A stretch of 64,000 bases of DNA from Citrobacter sp. 18056 (GTDB lineage: Bacteria > Pseudomonadota > Gammaproteobacteria > Enterobacterales > Enterobacteriaceae). The notes beneath the pieces were generated by a model, which made no database searches, had not been told where the DNA came from, and saw only the letters and a program-made list of their open reading frames with translations. The first letter of the stretch is position 1. Every line of letters starts with the position of its first letter. Location: positions 1 through 64,000 of the forward strand of contig CACSJR010000003.1 in NCBI GenBank assembly GCA_902706235.1, in the 5' to 3' direction. The translations under genes were made by a program, and so were the position numbers. This document shows positions 15,180-24,633 of the stretch, piece after piece.

Positions 15180-15956
15180 ATGAATTTCATTGAGCTTCAT
15201 AATCAAAACAAACCGTTACTCATCGCGAATGTCTGGGATGCTGGAAGTGCTATTGCGGCGCAGCAGGCGGGCTATCAGGCCCTTGGTACTTCAAGTGCAG
15301 CGATTGCCGCTACGTTAGGCTACGAAGATGGAGAAGCCATGTCTTTTGACGAATTGTTCTATTTCGTCACTCGCATCAAATCCGTCAGTAACCTGCCATT
15401 AAGTGTTGATGTAGAAGCAGGATTTGGTGGAACATCTGAAGAGATTACGACTCATCTTAAACGCCTCGTACAACTTGGGGTGGTTGGTATAAATCTCGAG
15501 GACAGCAGGGTGATTAACGGTGTCAGGCAACTTGATGATGCCCTGGCATTTACCCGTACATTAAAAGAGATTCGCAAGACGTTGAACGTAGAGAATCATC
15601 AATTATTTCTTAATATCCGTACTGATACATACCTGCTTAATCATGAGCAGGCTTTGCAGGAAACGCTGTTACGCGGCCGACTTTATGAAGCAGCGGGTGC
15701 TGACGGGCTTTTTGTCCCTTGCCTCACGTCAGAAAAAGATATTGAAACCATTACCAAAGAGATAAATCTGCCATTAAATGTAATGTGTATGCCAGATCTC
15801 CCCGCATTCGACAGATTAGTAAAACTCGGCGTGAAGCGTATTTCTATGGGTAATCTCGTTCATTCAGCCATTCAATCGAAGCTTAAAGATTTAATGCAAA
15901 TTATCCATTCACAACAGACCTTTGCTGGAGTTTTTGTTGATGAAAGTGCTCGATAA
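15180..15956 (+). CDS. PEP mutase/isocitrate lyase-family enzyme
   Basis: This TIM-barrel enzyme of 258 residues belongs to the isocitrate lyase/phosphonomutase superfamily: LLIANVWDAGSAIAAQQAG, QALGTSSAAIAATLGYEDGE, LSVDVEAGFGG (the metal-binding D-x-E) and GINLEDS. Family members form or break C-C or P-C bonds next to a carboxylate; the substrate here is unknown. The 3' end overlaps the next gene by 17 bases, so it is co-transcribed with the Ada-like gene. AAAGGAG precedes the ATG. Confidence 0.82.
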   Translation: MNFIELHNQNKPLLIANVWDAGSAIAAQQAGYQALGTSSAAIAATLGYEDGEAMSFDELFYFVTRIKSVSNLPLSVDVEAGFGGTSEEITTHLKRLVQLGVVGINLEDSRVINGVRQLDDALAFTRTLKEIRKTLNVENHQLFLNIRTDTYLLNHEQALQETLLRGRLYEAAGADGLFVPCLTSEKDIETITKEINLPLNVMCMPDLPAFDRLVKLGVKRISMGNLVHSAIQSKLKDLMQIIHSQQTFAGVFVDESAR

Positions 15957-16986
15957 TGAACAGTGCGATGTCTGGTATCAGGCCTTACTTGAGCGCGCTT
16001 CAGAGTATACGGGGGTGTTTTTTGTTGGTGTCAAAACAACAGGGGTATTTTGTATATCGGTATGTCGGGCACGGAAACCGAAGCGTGAAAATGTCGAATT
16101 TTATAAAGACTTCAAAGCTGCTCTGGATGCAGGTTTTCGCCCTTGCAAAGTGTGCCGACCCACTGAAAATGCACACAGCGCGCCGTTGTTAATCGAACAA
16201 GCGCTTGAACTCGTGCGCGCTAATCCTAAAACAAGAATAAACGATGCGGAATTACGGAAGCATGGTATCAGCCCAGAGCGAGTACGGCGCTGGTTTCGAC
16301 AAAATCACGGAATTACCTTCCATGCATTTCAAAGAATGCAACGAGTAAATATCGCGCTTCAGGAGCTAAAAGGTGGGCGAACTGCCACTGATGTTGCTTT
16401 GGATAACGGCTACGAGTCATTGAGCGGTTTTGGTTATACCTATAAACGGGTCACGGGTGTTGCTCCAACTCAACAGAGCCAGGTGATTATGATCCACCGT
16501 TTTACCACACCGCTCGGTCCCATGTTTGTCTGTGCCACGGAACGTGGAGTTTGCCTGCTGGAATTTACGGACCGTCGGATGCTGGAGACTGAATTACGCG
16601 ATCTTCAACGTTTGCTTAAAGCGCGAATTATATCCGGGGAAAATAATCATACGCGCCAGGCAGAAAAAGAGATTAGCGAGTATTTTTCAGGAATTCGCCA
16701 GCAATTTGATCTACTTATTGATGCCCCTGGTAGCGATTTTCAACGTTCCGTCTGGCAAAGTCTACGTACGGTTCCTTATGGCCAAACGTCGCACTACCAG
16801 GCACTATCTGAGCAGATTGGAAATACCAAGGCAGTACGTGCGGTGGCCGCAGCAAATGGAGCAAACCGAATAGCTATCGTCATTCCATGCCACAGAGTAA
16901 TCGGTAAAGATGGTGCGATGACCGGCTACGGTGGTGGCATTGCGCGCAAAGAATGGCTTATTGAGCACGAACGAAAACAACGTTAA
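15940..16986 (+). CDS. ada: Ada-type bifunctional methyl-DNA repair protein/regulator
   Basis: This Ada-like protein of 348 residues has three modules. The N-terminal zinc domain has cysteines in TTGVFCISVCRARKPKREN and GFRPCKVCRP, where one takes methyl groups from phosphotriesters. An AraC-type HTH follows (about 100-180, with TATDVALDNGYESLSGFGYTYK). The C-terminus is an O6-alkylguanine transferase with the IPCHRVIG active site. A methylated Ada activates its own regulon. I chose the ATG at 15940 because upstream TTG codons add residues outside the family pattern. It overlaps the PEP-mutase-like gene, an unusual operon partner. It may be a second Ada besides a core copy elsewhere. Confidence 0.85.
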   Translation: MKVLDNEQCDVWYQALLERASEYTGVFFVGVKTTGVFCISVCRARKPKRENVEFYKDFKAALDAGFRPCKVCRPTENAHSAPLLIEQALELVRANPKTRINDAELRKHGISPERVRRWFRQNHGITFHAFQRMQRVNIALQELKGGRTATDVALDNGYESLSGFGYTYKRVTGVAPTQQSQVIMIHRFTTPLGPMFVCATERGVCLLEFTDRRMLETELRDLQRLLKARIISGENNHTRQAEKEISEYFSGIRQQFDLLIDAPGSDFQRSVWQSLRTVPYGQTSHYQALSEQIGNTKAVRAVAAANGANRIAIVIPCHRVIGKDGAMTGYGGGIARKEWLIEHERKQR

Positions 16987-17080
16987 AAGGTGTGCTGTAG
17001 AGATCTTTGGTGATAGCTCCACCGCTTTGACTTGTCGTTAGGCTATGATAAATCATTACATTTTGCTTAATGGAGCATAC

Positions 17081-17566
17081 ATGGACATCACCATCTGCGA
17101 ACCATACGAATATGATGAGTTGGTTGATATTTTTATCGAAATGGAAACCTACTATAACCAAAGAGTTTGCCTGTCGAGGAGTGACATGTCCGCTTATCTG
17201 AAGGATAAGGTCTTTGCAGCCAACTCCAGTACTGAAGTTCACAAAGTGGTTTGTGATGGCGTCATAGCTGCGTTTTCATGTGTTTCAGTGATGTACCCCT
17301 CACCACGTTTCAGTGGACAAATGTTTATCAAAGAGCTTTTTGTTTCTGCACCTTTCAGAAGGGCAGGAATTGGCAGAAAGCTGATGGGTTTTATAGCAAG
17401 CCGTGCTCAAGAGCGGGGGTGCTTTCAACTCGATTGGTTATCGGTGGCAGCAGATCCATTGGCACAGAAGTTTTATGAGTCTCTCGGTGCTCAGGTTATC
17501 AAAAGTGTTAATTACCATCGGGTTTTTGGTCAAACATTAGATGAGCTTTCCCGTGGTGACGACTGA
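17081..17566 (+). CDS. GNAT-family N-acetyltransferase
   Basis: This 161-residue GNAT acetyltransferase has the acetyl-CoA loop as APFRRAGIGRKLM (R/Q-x-x-G-x-G/A) preceded by the beta strand MFIKELFVS, and motif B in DPLAQKFYESLGAQ. The substrate cannot be told from sequence. The start at 17081 follows GGAG; an upstream start at 17045 adds a hydrophobic stretch outside the fold. It stands alone after ada, with 310 bases to the next gene. Confidence 0.82.
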   Translation: MDITICEPYEYDELVDIFIEMETYYNQRVCLSRSDMSAYLKDKVFAANSSTEVHKVVCDGVIAAFSCVSVMYPSPRFSGQMFIKELFVSAPFRRAGIGRKLMGFIASRAQERGCFQLDWLSVAADPLAQKFYESLGAQVIKSVNYHRVFGQTLDELSRGDD

Positions 17567-17703
17567 AGTATTCAAGCAAAGCAGACCGTCAGACTCTCCC
17601 CTAAACGCCGGATAAAGACTTATTTGCCTCAACCTCCCGCAGTATTGTCGCCCGGCATCTGCAAAATCAGGTGGCTGGATTAGCCTCCTTGTAAGCATCC
17701 CGC

Positions 17704-17826
17704 TTAACCGGCCCATTCCCCTGACTGTGATTTTCTGACCGTTCCCTTTAGTGCCGCTAGTGCCGCGCCAGATTTTACCGATCTATAAAAGTATTCGTCG
17801 CGATAGACGATGATGACATCATCCAT
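17704..17826 (-). CDS. Possible small protein or gene remnant (40 aa)
   Basis: In the 310-base gap between the acetyltransferase and iolR an ORF of 40 codons reads MDDVIIVYRDEYFYRSVKSG and ends KSQSGEWAG. The composition looks protein-like, but the ribosome site is weak. It may be a degraded fragment. The rest of the gap shows nothing I can support. Confidence 0.25.
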   Translation of the reverse strand: MDDVIIVYRDEYFYRSVKSGAALAALKGTVRKSQSGEWAG

Positions 17827-17877
17827 TCTTAATGGTGAGACTCAGTAGCTTACTTACAACATCACTGTCTTCACTAA

Positions 17878-18711
17878 TTATGTGTGACCATTTCCCTGTT
17901 GGTACGCCAGGGCGACAACGAGAGACTGCAACAGACACAGCGTGGCGGACTGAGAACGGAAGGCATCGACCTGTGCTTCTTTCACCACAAAGCACAGATC
18001 GCTGAAGGTCGCCAGTGGGCTGAGCTGGCTGTCGGTGATGACAATTTGTTTTGCCCCAGCTTTGGCCGCGGTTTCGCTGACCATGACCGTTTCTTCGGCG
18101 TACGGGGAGAAGCTAATTGAGATAACGATATCACGGCCTTTAATGCGGCTGATTTGCTCACGCAACATGCCGCCCATCCCGTCCAGCAGGATTGGCCGAC
18201 AGTCGAGATGACTGAGTGCATAGGTCAGATAAGTAGCGACGCTGAACGAACGACGCAGGCCCGCGATATAAATGGTGTCGGCTTCCGCCAGTAAGTGTAC
18301 CGCGCGTTGTAGCATGTCGGGATCGGTACGCGACGCCAGCTGCTGCAAGGCCTGGGCATTTGAACGGGCAAATTCTCGCAGGATCTCTATCGGGGCTTCC
18401 GGTACCGATTCGCTTTCCATCTCCCGGAACAACCTTGCACGGTCACTGTAGCTGGCGGTCTCTTCCACCAGGTTCATACGAAATAGTTGTTTCATTTCGT
18501 TGAAACCGGTGAAGTCGAACGCGTTGGCAAAGCGGATGAGCGTGGACGGCGGTACATCGGCCTGTTCAGCAATGACGGCGACAGTGTCGAACGCCACGCT
18601 GTTAGTATTATCCAGCACATAGCGGGACACCTGCTGCAGTCGTTTACTCAGACTATCGTAACGCTCGCGAATTTGCTGCTGCAGCTCGCTCAGGCTGGAT
18701 GCTGTCGTCAT
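17878..18711 (-). CDS. iolR: RpiR-family inositol regulator IolR
   Basis: This 277-residue regulator has an N-terminal RpiR-type HTH (SKRLQQVSRYVLDNTNSVAFDTVAVIAEQADVPPSTLIRFA) and a C-terminal SIS sugar-phosphate domain (about 125-255, with ADTIYIAGLRRSFSVATYL and GRDIVISISFSPYAEETV). In other enterics IolR represses the iol genes until an inositol breakdown intermediate binds the SIS domain. The ATG at 18711 is preceded by GGGGAT; a longer ORF upstream lacks a site and family match. It is divergent from iolA, and a putative operator lies between. Confidence 0.85.
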   Translation of the reverse strand: MTTASSLSELQQQIRERYDSLSKRLQQVSRYVLDNTNSVAFDTVAVIAEQADVPPSTLIRFANAFDFTGFNEMKQLFRMNLVEETASYSDRARLFREMESESVPEAPIEILREFARSNAQALQQLASRTDPDMLQRAVHLLAEADTIYIAGLRRSFSVATYLTYALSHLDCRPILLDGMGGMLREQISRIKGRDIVISISFSPYAEETVMVSETAAKAGAKQIVITDSQLSPLATFSDLCFVVKEAQVDAFRSQSATLCLLQSLVVALAYQQGNGHT

Positions 18712-18860
18712 GTTATCCCCTATACTTAGTTTTCTGATTCTAAACGCAAAATCGTTATTTTTAAATCGTAACGACACATCCGCACTGCCAATGTCGACTG
18801 TTAACATAAAAATCCATTCCTGATCACAATAATCAATATTTATTTTATTTCAACTTAAAA

Positions 18861-18876
18861 TGGAATGTTTGTTTCA
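18861..18876. promoter_or_regulatory. Putative IolR operator at iolA
   Basis: TGGAATGTTTGTTTCA is an imperfect inverted repeat (TGRAA...TTYCA) between iolR and iolA. A similar 16-mer, TGAAATAAATGTTTTA, precedes iolG at 22561, and 11 of 16 positions agree. Shared sites at both iol promoters suggest IolR binding. Inference only. Confidence 0.45.
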
Positions 18877-18924
18877 TATACAGTGTTCGGGTAACAGTCA
18901 CGATTTAACAGCGAGAGGTTCAGG

Positions 18925-20430
18925 ATGGAGACGGTAGCGAATTTTATTCACGGCGAGTGTGTCACAGGTTCAGGCCAGCGCGTTCAGGCGATCTTCAACC
19001 CCGCCACGGGCGAGCAAATTCGTCAGGTGGTGATGAGCACGGCGCAGGAAACAGAGCGTGCCATCGCCGCCGCGCAGCTGGCTTTTAACGGATGGTCACG
19101 GCAGGCCCCGCTGAAACGCGCCCGCGTATTGTTCCGCTTTAAAGCGCTGCTTGAGCAAAACATGGACTCGCTTGCGCGGATTATCAGCGAAGAGCACGGC
19201 AAAGTGTACTCTGATGCGGTGGGGGAGCTGACACGCGGTCTGGAAGTGGTGGAATTTGCCTGCGGCATTCCGCATCTGCAAAAAGGTGAGCACTCGGCAA
19301 ATGTGGGCACTGGCGTCGATAGCCATTCGCTGATGCAGCCGCTGGGCGTGTGCGTCGGCATTACCCCGTTCAACTTCCCTGCGATGGTGCCGATGTGGAT
19401 GTTCCCAATCTCGCTGGCGACGGGCAATACGTTTGTGCTCAAACCGTCGGAAAAAGATCCTTCTCTGCCGCTCGCGCTGGCAAAACTGCTGAAAGAAGCG
19501 GGTCTGCCGGACGGCGTCTTCAACGTGGTGCAGGGTGATAAAGAAGCGGTCGATGTGCTGCTGACCGACCCGCGCGTTCAGGCGGTCAGTTTTGTTGGCT
19601 CGACGCCGATTGCGGAATACATTTATCAGACCGCGTCAGCGCACGGCAAACGTTGTCAGGCGCTGGGCGGGGCGAAAAATCACTGCATCCTGATGCCGGA
19701 CGCCGATATGGCGATGGCGACGAATGCCATCATGGGCGCGGCGTATGGTGCGGCGGGTGAGCGTTGCATGGCGCTGTCGGTGGTCGTGGCGGTGGGTGAT
19801 GACACAGCGGAAGCGTTGTGTGCGCAACTGGAAAAACAGATAGCGGTATTACGCGTGGGGCCGGGGCTTGAGCAAACGCCGGAAAATGAGATGGGGCCAC
19901 TGATCTCCGCGGCGCACCGCAGCAAAGTGCTGGGCTATATCGACAGCGGCGAAGCTCAGGGCGCCACGCTGCGCGTGGATGGCCGGGGTTTCAGCGTGAA
20001 GCATCATGAGCAGGGCTTTTTTGTCGGGCCGACATTATTCGATAATGTCACGCCTGAGATGACCATCTACAAAGAAGAAATTTTTGGCCCGGTACTTAGC
20101 GTGGTGCGGGTGAAGGATTACGCCAGCGCGGTGGCGCTGATTAACCACCATGAATACGGTAACGGGACCGCTATTTTTACCCGTGACGGCGGTTGCGCGC
20201 GACGCTTCTGCGAAGAGGTACAGGCCGGGATGGTCGGCGTTAACGTACCGATTCCCGTGCCAATGGCGTTCCATAGCTTCGGCGGCTGGAAACGGTCTAT
20301 CTTTGGTCCGCTGAACGTACATGGTAATGACGGCGTGCGTTTTTATACCCGCATGAAAACCGTGACTGCTCGCTGGCCGGAAATGCAGCAGGATAACGGT
20401 GCCGCGTTCTCCATGCCAACCCTGGGCTGA
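18925..20430 (+). CDS. iolA: Methylmalonate-semialdehyde dehydrogenase IolA
   Basis: This 501-residue CoA-acylating aldehyde dehydrogenase converts malonate semialdehyde to acetyl-CoA and CO2, the last step of inositol breakdown (MmsA family). Visible motifs are [16 protein letters not shown], the NAD-binding [14 protein letters not shown], and [11 protein letters not shown] with the catalytic cysteine near residue 280. The length is normal. It is the first gene of the first iol transcript, followed by iolD after 11 bases. In this locus IolA feeds the acetyl-CoA end, and IolC/DUF2090 supplies the precursors. Confidence 0.92.
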   Translation: METVANFIHGECVTGSGQRVQAIFNPATGEQIRQVVMSTAQETERAIAAAQLAFNGWSRQAPLKRARVLFRFKALLEQNMDSLARIISEEHGKVYSDAVGELTRGLEVVEFACGIPHLQKGEHSANVGTGVDSHSLMQPLGVCVGITPFNFPAMVPMWMFPISLATGNTFVLKPSEKDPSLPLALAKLLKEAGLPDGVFNVVQGDKEAVDVLLTDPRVQAVSFVGSTPIAEYIYQTASAHGKRCQALGGAKNHCILMPDADMAMATNAIMGAAYGAAGERCMALSVVVAVGDDTAEALCAQLEKQIAVLRVGPGLEQTPENEMGPLISAAHRSKVLGYIDSGEAQGATLRVDGRGFSVKHHEQGFFVGPTLFDNVTPEMTIYKEEIFGPVLSVVRVKDYASAVALINHHEYGNGTAIFTRDGGCARRFCEEVQAGMVGVNVPIPVPMAFHSFGGWKRSIFGPLNVHGNDGVRFYTRMKTVTARWPEMQQDNGAAFSMPTLG

Positions 20431-20441
20431 CGGAGGGATTG

Positions 20442-22367
20442 ATGAAAACTGAACGTATGACCATGGCCCAGGCGCTGGTCAAATTTCTCAACCAACAGTA
20501 TGTCGACGTTGACGGGCAGGAAACGCCGTTCATCGAAGGCGTGGCGACTATCTTCGGTCACGGTAATGTGCTCGGTATCGGTCAGGCGCTGGAGCAGGAC
20601 CCCGGGCACTTGCGGGTGCATCAAGGCTGCAACGAACAGGGCATCGCGCACATGGCGACAGGTTTTGCCAAACAGCACCTCCGTCGGCGCATTTATGCGG
20701 TGACCTCGTCGGTTGGCCCTGGGGCTGCCAACATGGTAACTGCGGCGGCGACAGCCACGGCTAACCGTATTCCGCTGCTGCTGCTGCCGGGGGATATCTA
20801 CGCCAGCCGTCAGCCGGACCCGGTACTGCAGCAGATAGAGCAATATCACGGCCTGAGTATCAGCACCAACGACTGTTTTCGTCCGGTCTCGCGTTACTGG
20901 GACCGTATCAACCGTCCGGAACAGCTGATGAGCGCCATGCTGAATGCGATGCGAACCCTGACCGATCCGGCAGATACGGGCGCAGTGACGATTTGTTTGC
21001 CGCAGGATGTTCAGGGCGAAGCCTGGGATTACCCACAGAGTTTCTTTGCCCGACGTGTTCATCATATTGAACGACGCCCACCAGATCCGCATCGGCTGGA
21101 ACAGGCGCGAGCGCTGATTGCCCGTAAACGTCGTCCGCTGGTGGTTTGTGGCGGTGGCGTGCGTTACGCCGGGGCGCACGACGCGTTTCGTCAGTTTGTC
21201 GAAACCTTGCAGTTGCCATTTGCCGAAACGCAGGCCGGAAAAGGGGCGCTGGTAAGTGACCATCCACTCAATCTGGGCGGTATTGGCGTCACCGGTGGAC
21301 TGGCCGCGAACCGGCTTGCGCCACAGGCGGATCTGGTGATTGGTGTCGGCACGCGTTTGACCGATTTTACCACCGGTTCAAAAGCACTGTTTGCCCACCC
21401 GGACGTCGAGTTCCTGCTGTTGAATGTGGCGGAGTTCGATGCCCTGAAGCTGGATGCCACGGCACTGGTGGCCGATGCCCACGCCGGTCTGTCAGCACTG
21501 ACGGAAGGGCTTGTGGAGTATCGCAGCGACTGGGGAAGCGAGGTGGCGCAGGCGAAATCGGCCTGGCACGAGGAGTGCCGTCGGTTGTGGTCTCGCCAGT
21601 GGCAGCCCGATGACGCACCAGAAGTTGCTGGCCACCTCGATACTCAATTGCAGGAATACAGCGAAGCGCTGAAAACGCGGCTGACGCAAACACGCGTGCT
21701 GGGGCTGATTAATCAGCACATTGAGGATGATGCGATTGTGGTTGGGGCCGCAGGTTCGCTCCCCGGCGATTTACAGCGGCTATGGCAGGTGAAGACCCCC
21801 GACAGCTATCACCTGGAGTATGGCTACTCCTGCATGGGCTATGAAATCGCGGCGGCGATTGGGGCGAAGCTCGCGAAACCACAGCAGCCTGTGTATGCGA
21901 TGGTTGGCGACGGCTCGTACATGATGCTGCATTCTGAGCTGCAAACGGCCGTTCAGGAAGGGATAAAAATGACCGTGCTGCTGTTTGATAACGCCGGATT
22001 CGGTTGTATTAACAACCTGCAAATGGGGCACGGGATGGGCAGTTTTGGCACTGAAAACCGCGCCCGCAATCCGCAGAGTGGACGCCTTGATGGCCCGTTG
22101 GTACAGGTCGATTTTGCTCAAAATGCCGAAAGTTATGGTTGTCGGGCGTGGCGGGTGAATGACGAACAGAGTCTGTTGGCGGCCCTGGAGGCGGCGCGTG
22201 CCCATCCTGGGCCGACGTTGCTGGACATTAAAGTGTTGCCCAAAACCATGACCCACGATTACGCAGCCTGGTGGCGCACGGGGGATGCCCAGGTTTCTGC
22301 GTCAGACAGCGTGCAACAAGCAGCGGAACAGACCCGGCTGCAACTGCAAAACGCCCGTCAGTATTAA
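20442..22367 (+). CDS. iolD: 3D-trihydroxycyclohexane-1,2-dione hydrolase IolD
   Basis: This 641-residue thiamine-diphosphate enzyme of the acetolactate-synthase fold opens the ring of trihydroxycyclohexanedione to 5-deoxyglucuronate. An N-terminal Pyr-binding domain (about 30-200), a central domain, and a C-terminal PP domain with [18 protein letters not shown] (the GDG...N motif, here reaching [11 protein letters not shown]) are visible. The ATG at 20442 follows GGAGGG; a TTG just upstream is not needed. It is translationally close to iolA. Confidence 0.93.
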   Translation: MKTERMTMAQALVKFLNQQYVDVDGQETPFIEGVATIFGHGNVLGIGQALEQDPGHLRVHQGCNEQGIAHMATGFAKQHLRRRIYAVTSSVGPGAANMVTAAATATANRIPLLLLPGDIYASRQPDPVLQQIEQYHGLSISTNDCFRPVSRYWDRINRPEQLMSAMLNAMRTLTDPADTGAVTICLPQDVQGEAWDYPQSFFARRVHHIERRPPDPHRLEQARALIARKRRPLVVCGGGVRYAGAHDAFRQFVETLQLPFAETQAGKGALVSDHPLNLGGIGVTGGLAANRLAPQADLVIGVGTRLTDFTTGSKALFAHPDVEFLLLNVAEFDALKLDATALVADAHAGLSALTEGLVEYRSDWGSEVAQAKSAWHEECRRLWSRQWQPDDAPEVAGHLDTQLQEYSEALKTRLTQTRVLGLINQHIEDDAIVVGAAGSLPGDLQRLWQVKTPDSYHLEYGYSCMGYEIAAAIGAKLAKPQQPVYAMVGDGSYMMLHSELQTAVQEGIKMTVLLFDNAGFGCINNLQMGHGMGSFGTENRARNPQSGRLDGPLVQVDFAQNAESYGCRAWRVNDEQSLLAALEAARAHPGPTLLDIKVLPKTMTHDYAAWWRTGDAQVSASDSVQQAAEQTRLQLQNARQY

Positions 22368-22623
22368 CCTTTCAGCGCGTCTCCGGCACGGTGTCGGCGG
22401 CGCGTTTATCTCTTCTTATTTCACCGTAACGAAATTTTCATTTCATCTTTCCCTCGCAAAAATCAGAGTGCACGCTGTGACACTGATAACAAAATGTATC
22501 GCAACTATTGCCATAATGTTAACTGACGCGCAAAAATAGAATTTTCACTATTTATAAAAATGAAATAAATGTTTTATTTATGGTGTCGTTAGTTCATCGC
22601 ATTCATCCATACCAGGAGCCGTT
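22368..22623. promoter_or_regulatory. Second iol promoter region, putative operator at 22561-22576
   Basis: This 256-base gap separates iolD from iolG. It is A+T-rich toward iolG and contains TGAAATAAATGTTTTA, related to the site before iolA. Near the start, a GC-rich inverted repeat (about 22376-22410) may end the iolAD transcript. A separate promoter for iolG and the transporter genes is likely. Confidence 0.5.
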
Positions 22624-23610
22624 ATGTTTAACATTGCTTTACTGGGCGCTGGCCGAATTGGCCAGGTACATGCCGCTAACATCGCAACCCACAAGGAAAC
22701 AACGCTCTGGTCCGTTGTTGATCCGAATGAGGCCTTTGCCTCCCGCCTGGCCACGCAGTATCAGGCGCGCCAGCAAAGTCTTGATGAGGCGATGACCGAT
22801 CCCAATGTTCATGCGGTGCTGATTGCCTCAGCCACCGATACCCATGCCGATTTAATCGAACTGGCTGCCCGTCACGGCAAAGCCATTTTCTGTGAAAAAC
22901 CTGTCCATCTTGATCTGGCCCGTGTGCGCGACTGTCTGAAAGTGGTCAAAGAGTACAACGTGCCACTGTTTATCGGTTTCAACCGCCGCTTTGATCCGCA
23001 GTTCCGCCGCGTCAAAACCGAAACCCTGAGTGGGCGCATTGGTAAGCCGGAATCATTACTGATTATCTCCCGTGACCCGTCACCGCCGCCTGCGGAATAT
23101 GTGCGCGTCTCGGGCGGGATGTTCCGCGATATGACCATTCATGATTTTGATATGGCCCGCTTCATCATGGGCGAAGAGCCGGTTTCGGTGTACGCGCAGG
23201 GGAGCAACCTGGTCGATCCAGCCATTGGTGAAGCCGGGGACATCGACACCGCCTTCATCGTACTGAAGTACGCCTCCGGCGCGTTGGCGACCATCGTTAA
23301 CAGCCGCCGTTCATCATATGGCTATGACCAGCGTCTGGAACTGCACGGCTCCGAAGGCCTGTTGACCGCGGGCAATATCCTCGAAAACCAGGTGCAGCAT
23401 TTTGGCCAAAATGGCTGCACCAGCGCGCTGCCTGAGCATTTCTTCCTGCAGCGTTATAAATCTGCCTATGCCGCCGAATGGGAACACTTTGTTGTCATTT
23501 TACGCGGAGAGGCGGTGCCGGAGTGCAGCGGTGATGACGGTGAACGCGCGCTGTATCTGGCTGATAAAGCGCTGGAATCTTTACAAACCCGGCGTGAAGT
23601 TCTCCTCTGA
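22624..23610 (+). CDS. iolG: Inositol 2-dehydrogenase IolG
   Basis: This 328-residue Gfo/Idh/MocA oxidoreductase oxidises myo-inositol to scyllo-inosose with NAD, the first step. The Rossmann part has GAGRIGQVHA; the family motif EKPVHLD lies near residue 98; the catalytic region contains GGMFRDMTIHDFDMARF, whose Asp/His pair is conserved in IolG. A separate transcript seems to start here. It precedes the transporter genes, so uptake and first oxidation are co-expressed. Confidence 0.92.
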   Translation: MFNIALLGAGRIGQVHAANIATHKETTLWSVVDPNEAFASRLATQYQARQQSLDEAMTDPNVHAVLIASATDTHADLIELAARHGKAIFCEKPVHLDLARVRDCLKVVKEYNVPLFIGFNRRFDPQFRRVKTETLSGRIGKPESLLIISRDPSPPPAEYVRVSGGMFRDMTIHDFDMARFIMGEEPVSVYAQGSNLVDPAIGEAGDIDTAFIVLKYASGALATIVNSRRSSYGYDQRLELHGSEGLLTAGNILENQVQHFGQNGCTSALPEHFFLQRYKSAYAAEWEHFVVILRGEAVPECSGDDGERALYLADKALESLQTRREVLL

Positions 23611-23649
23611 TATTCCATAACTACACACCCTACACAGAGAGACATAACA

Positions 23650-24579
23650 ATGAAAAAGCTGATCTTAGCCGCCCTCATCGCCATGACTGCTGGGGCGGCC
23701 ATGGCCGAGAACGAACAAATTGTCTTCAGTACGCCAAACCTGGCGATGCCGTTTGAAGTTCACATGCAACGTACGGCGGTGAAAGCCGCCAAAGAGATGG
23801 GCGTTAACCTGCAGGTCCTCGACGGGCAGGGCAGTTCGCCGAAACAGGTTGCCGACCTGGAAAACGCCATTACTCGCGGCGCGCAAGGTTTTATCGTCTC
23901 CCCGAATGATGTCACCGCGGTGTCGAGTGCGGTAGAAGAAATTCAGGATGCGAAGCTGCCAATTGTCACTCTTGACCGCTCTGTTGATAGCCAGAAGAAA
24001 GTGCCGCACTTTGGGGCGAACAACTACAAAGGCGGCCAGACCATTGGCGACTTTGTCAAAAACAAGTTTCCTGACGGCGCGGACATTATCCTGCTGACCG
24101 GCCAGCCGGGTTCGTCTTCCAATATCGAACGCACCAAAGGGATCCGCGACAGCCTGAAAGCGGGTGGCGAGAAATACCACATTGTGGCCGATCAGACTGG
24201 CAACTGGATGCGTTCGGAAGGGATGCGCATTGTCGAAAGCGTACTGCCATCGCTGAAAAAACGTCCGCAAGTGATCCTTTCCGCTAACGACGATATGGCG
24301 CTCGGTGCGATTGAAGCGTTGCAGGGGCAGGGTGTGAAGCCGGGTGAAATTCTGGTGACAGGATTCGACGCGGTACCGGAAGCGCTGGCGCGGGTGCGCG
24401 ACGGCTGGATGGCGGCGACGGCGGATCAGCGTCCGGGATTTGCGGTACAGACGGCGATGAGTCAGCTGGTCGCCAACGTACGTGAGAAAAAAGCGATCAC
24501 CGGTGCGGATTACCCGCCGACGCTTATCACCAAAGAGAACCTGCAACAGGCCGAGCGTATCGGCGAAGCCGGTAACTGA
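23650..24579 (+). CDS. Periplasmic inositol-binding protein
   Basis: This 309-residue substrate-binding protein (RbsB/type I fold) has a signal peptide MKKLILAALIAMTAGAAMA and mature start ENEQIVFS. Sugar-ABC signatures include GFIVSPNDVTAVSSAVEEI and ILSANDDMALGAIEAL. Gene order points to inositol binding, but related proteins bind ribose, so specificity comes from context. The ATPase follows after 54 bases. In the literature the equivalents are called ibpA or iatA depending on the species, so I assign no symbol. Confidence 0.85.
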   Translation: MKKLILAALIAMTAGAAMAENEQIVFSTPNLAMPFEVHMQRTAVKAAKEMGVNLQVLDGQGSSPKQVADLENAITRGAQGFIVSPNDVTAVSSAVEEIQDAKLPIVTLDRSVDSQKKVPHFGANNYKGGQTIGDFVKNKFPDGADIILLTGQPGSSSNIERTKGIRDSLKAGGEKYHIVADQTGNWMRSEGMRIVESVLPSLKKRPQVILSANDDMALGAIEALQGQGVKPGEILVTGFDAVPEALARVRDGWMAATADQRPGFAVQTAMSQLVANVREKKAITGADYPPTLITKENLQQAERIGEAGN

Positions 24580-24633
24580 TTTATCCGCAGCCGCCACCGT
24601 TGTGGCGGCTCGCATGACAGGAGGCGCTGAGCG

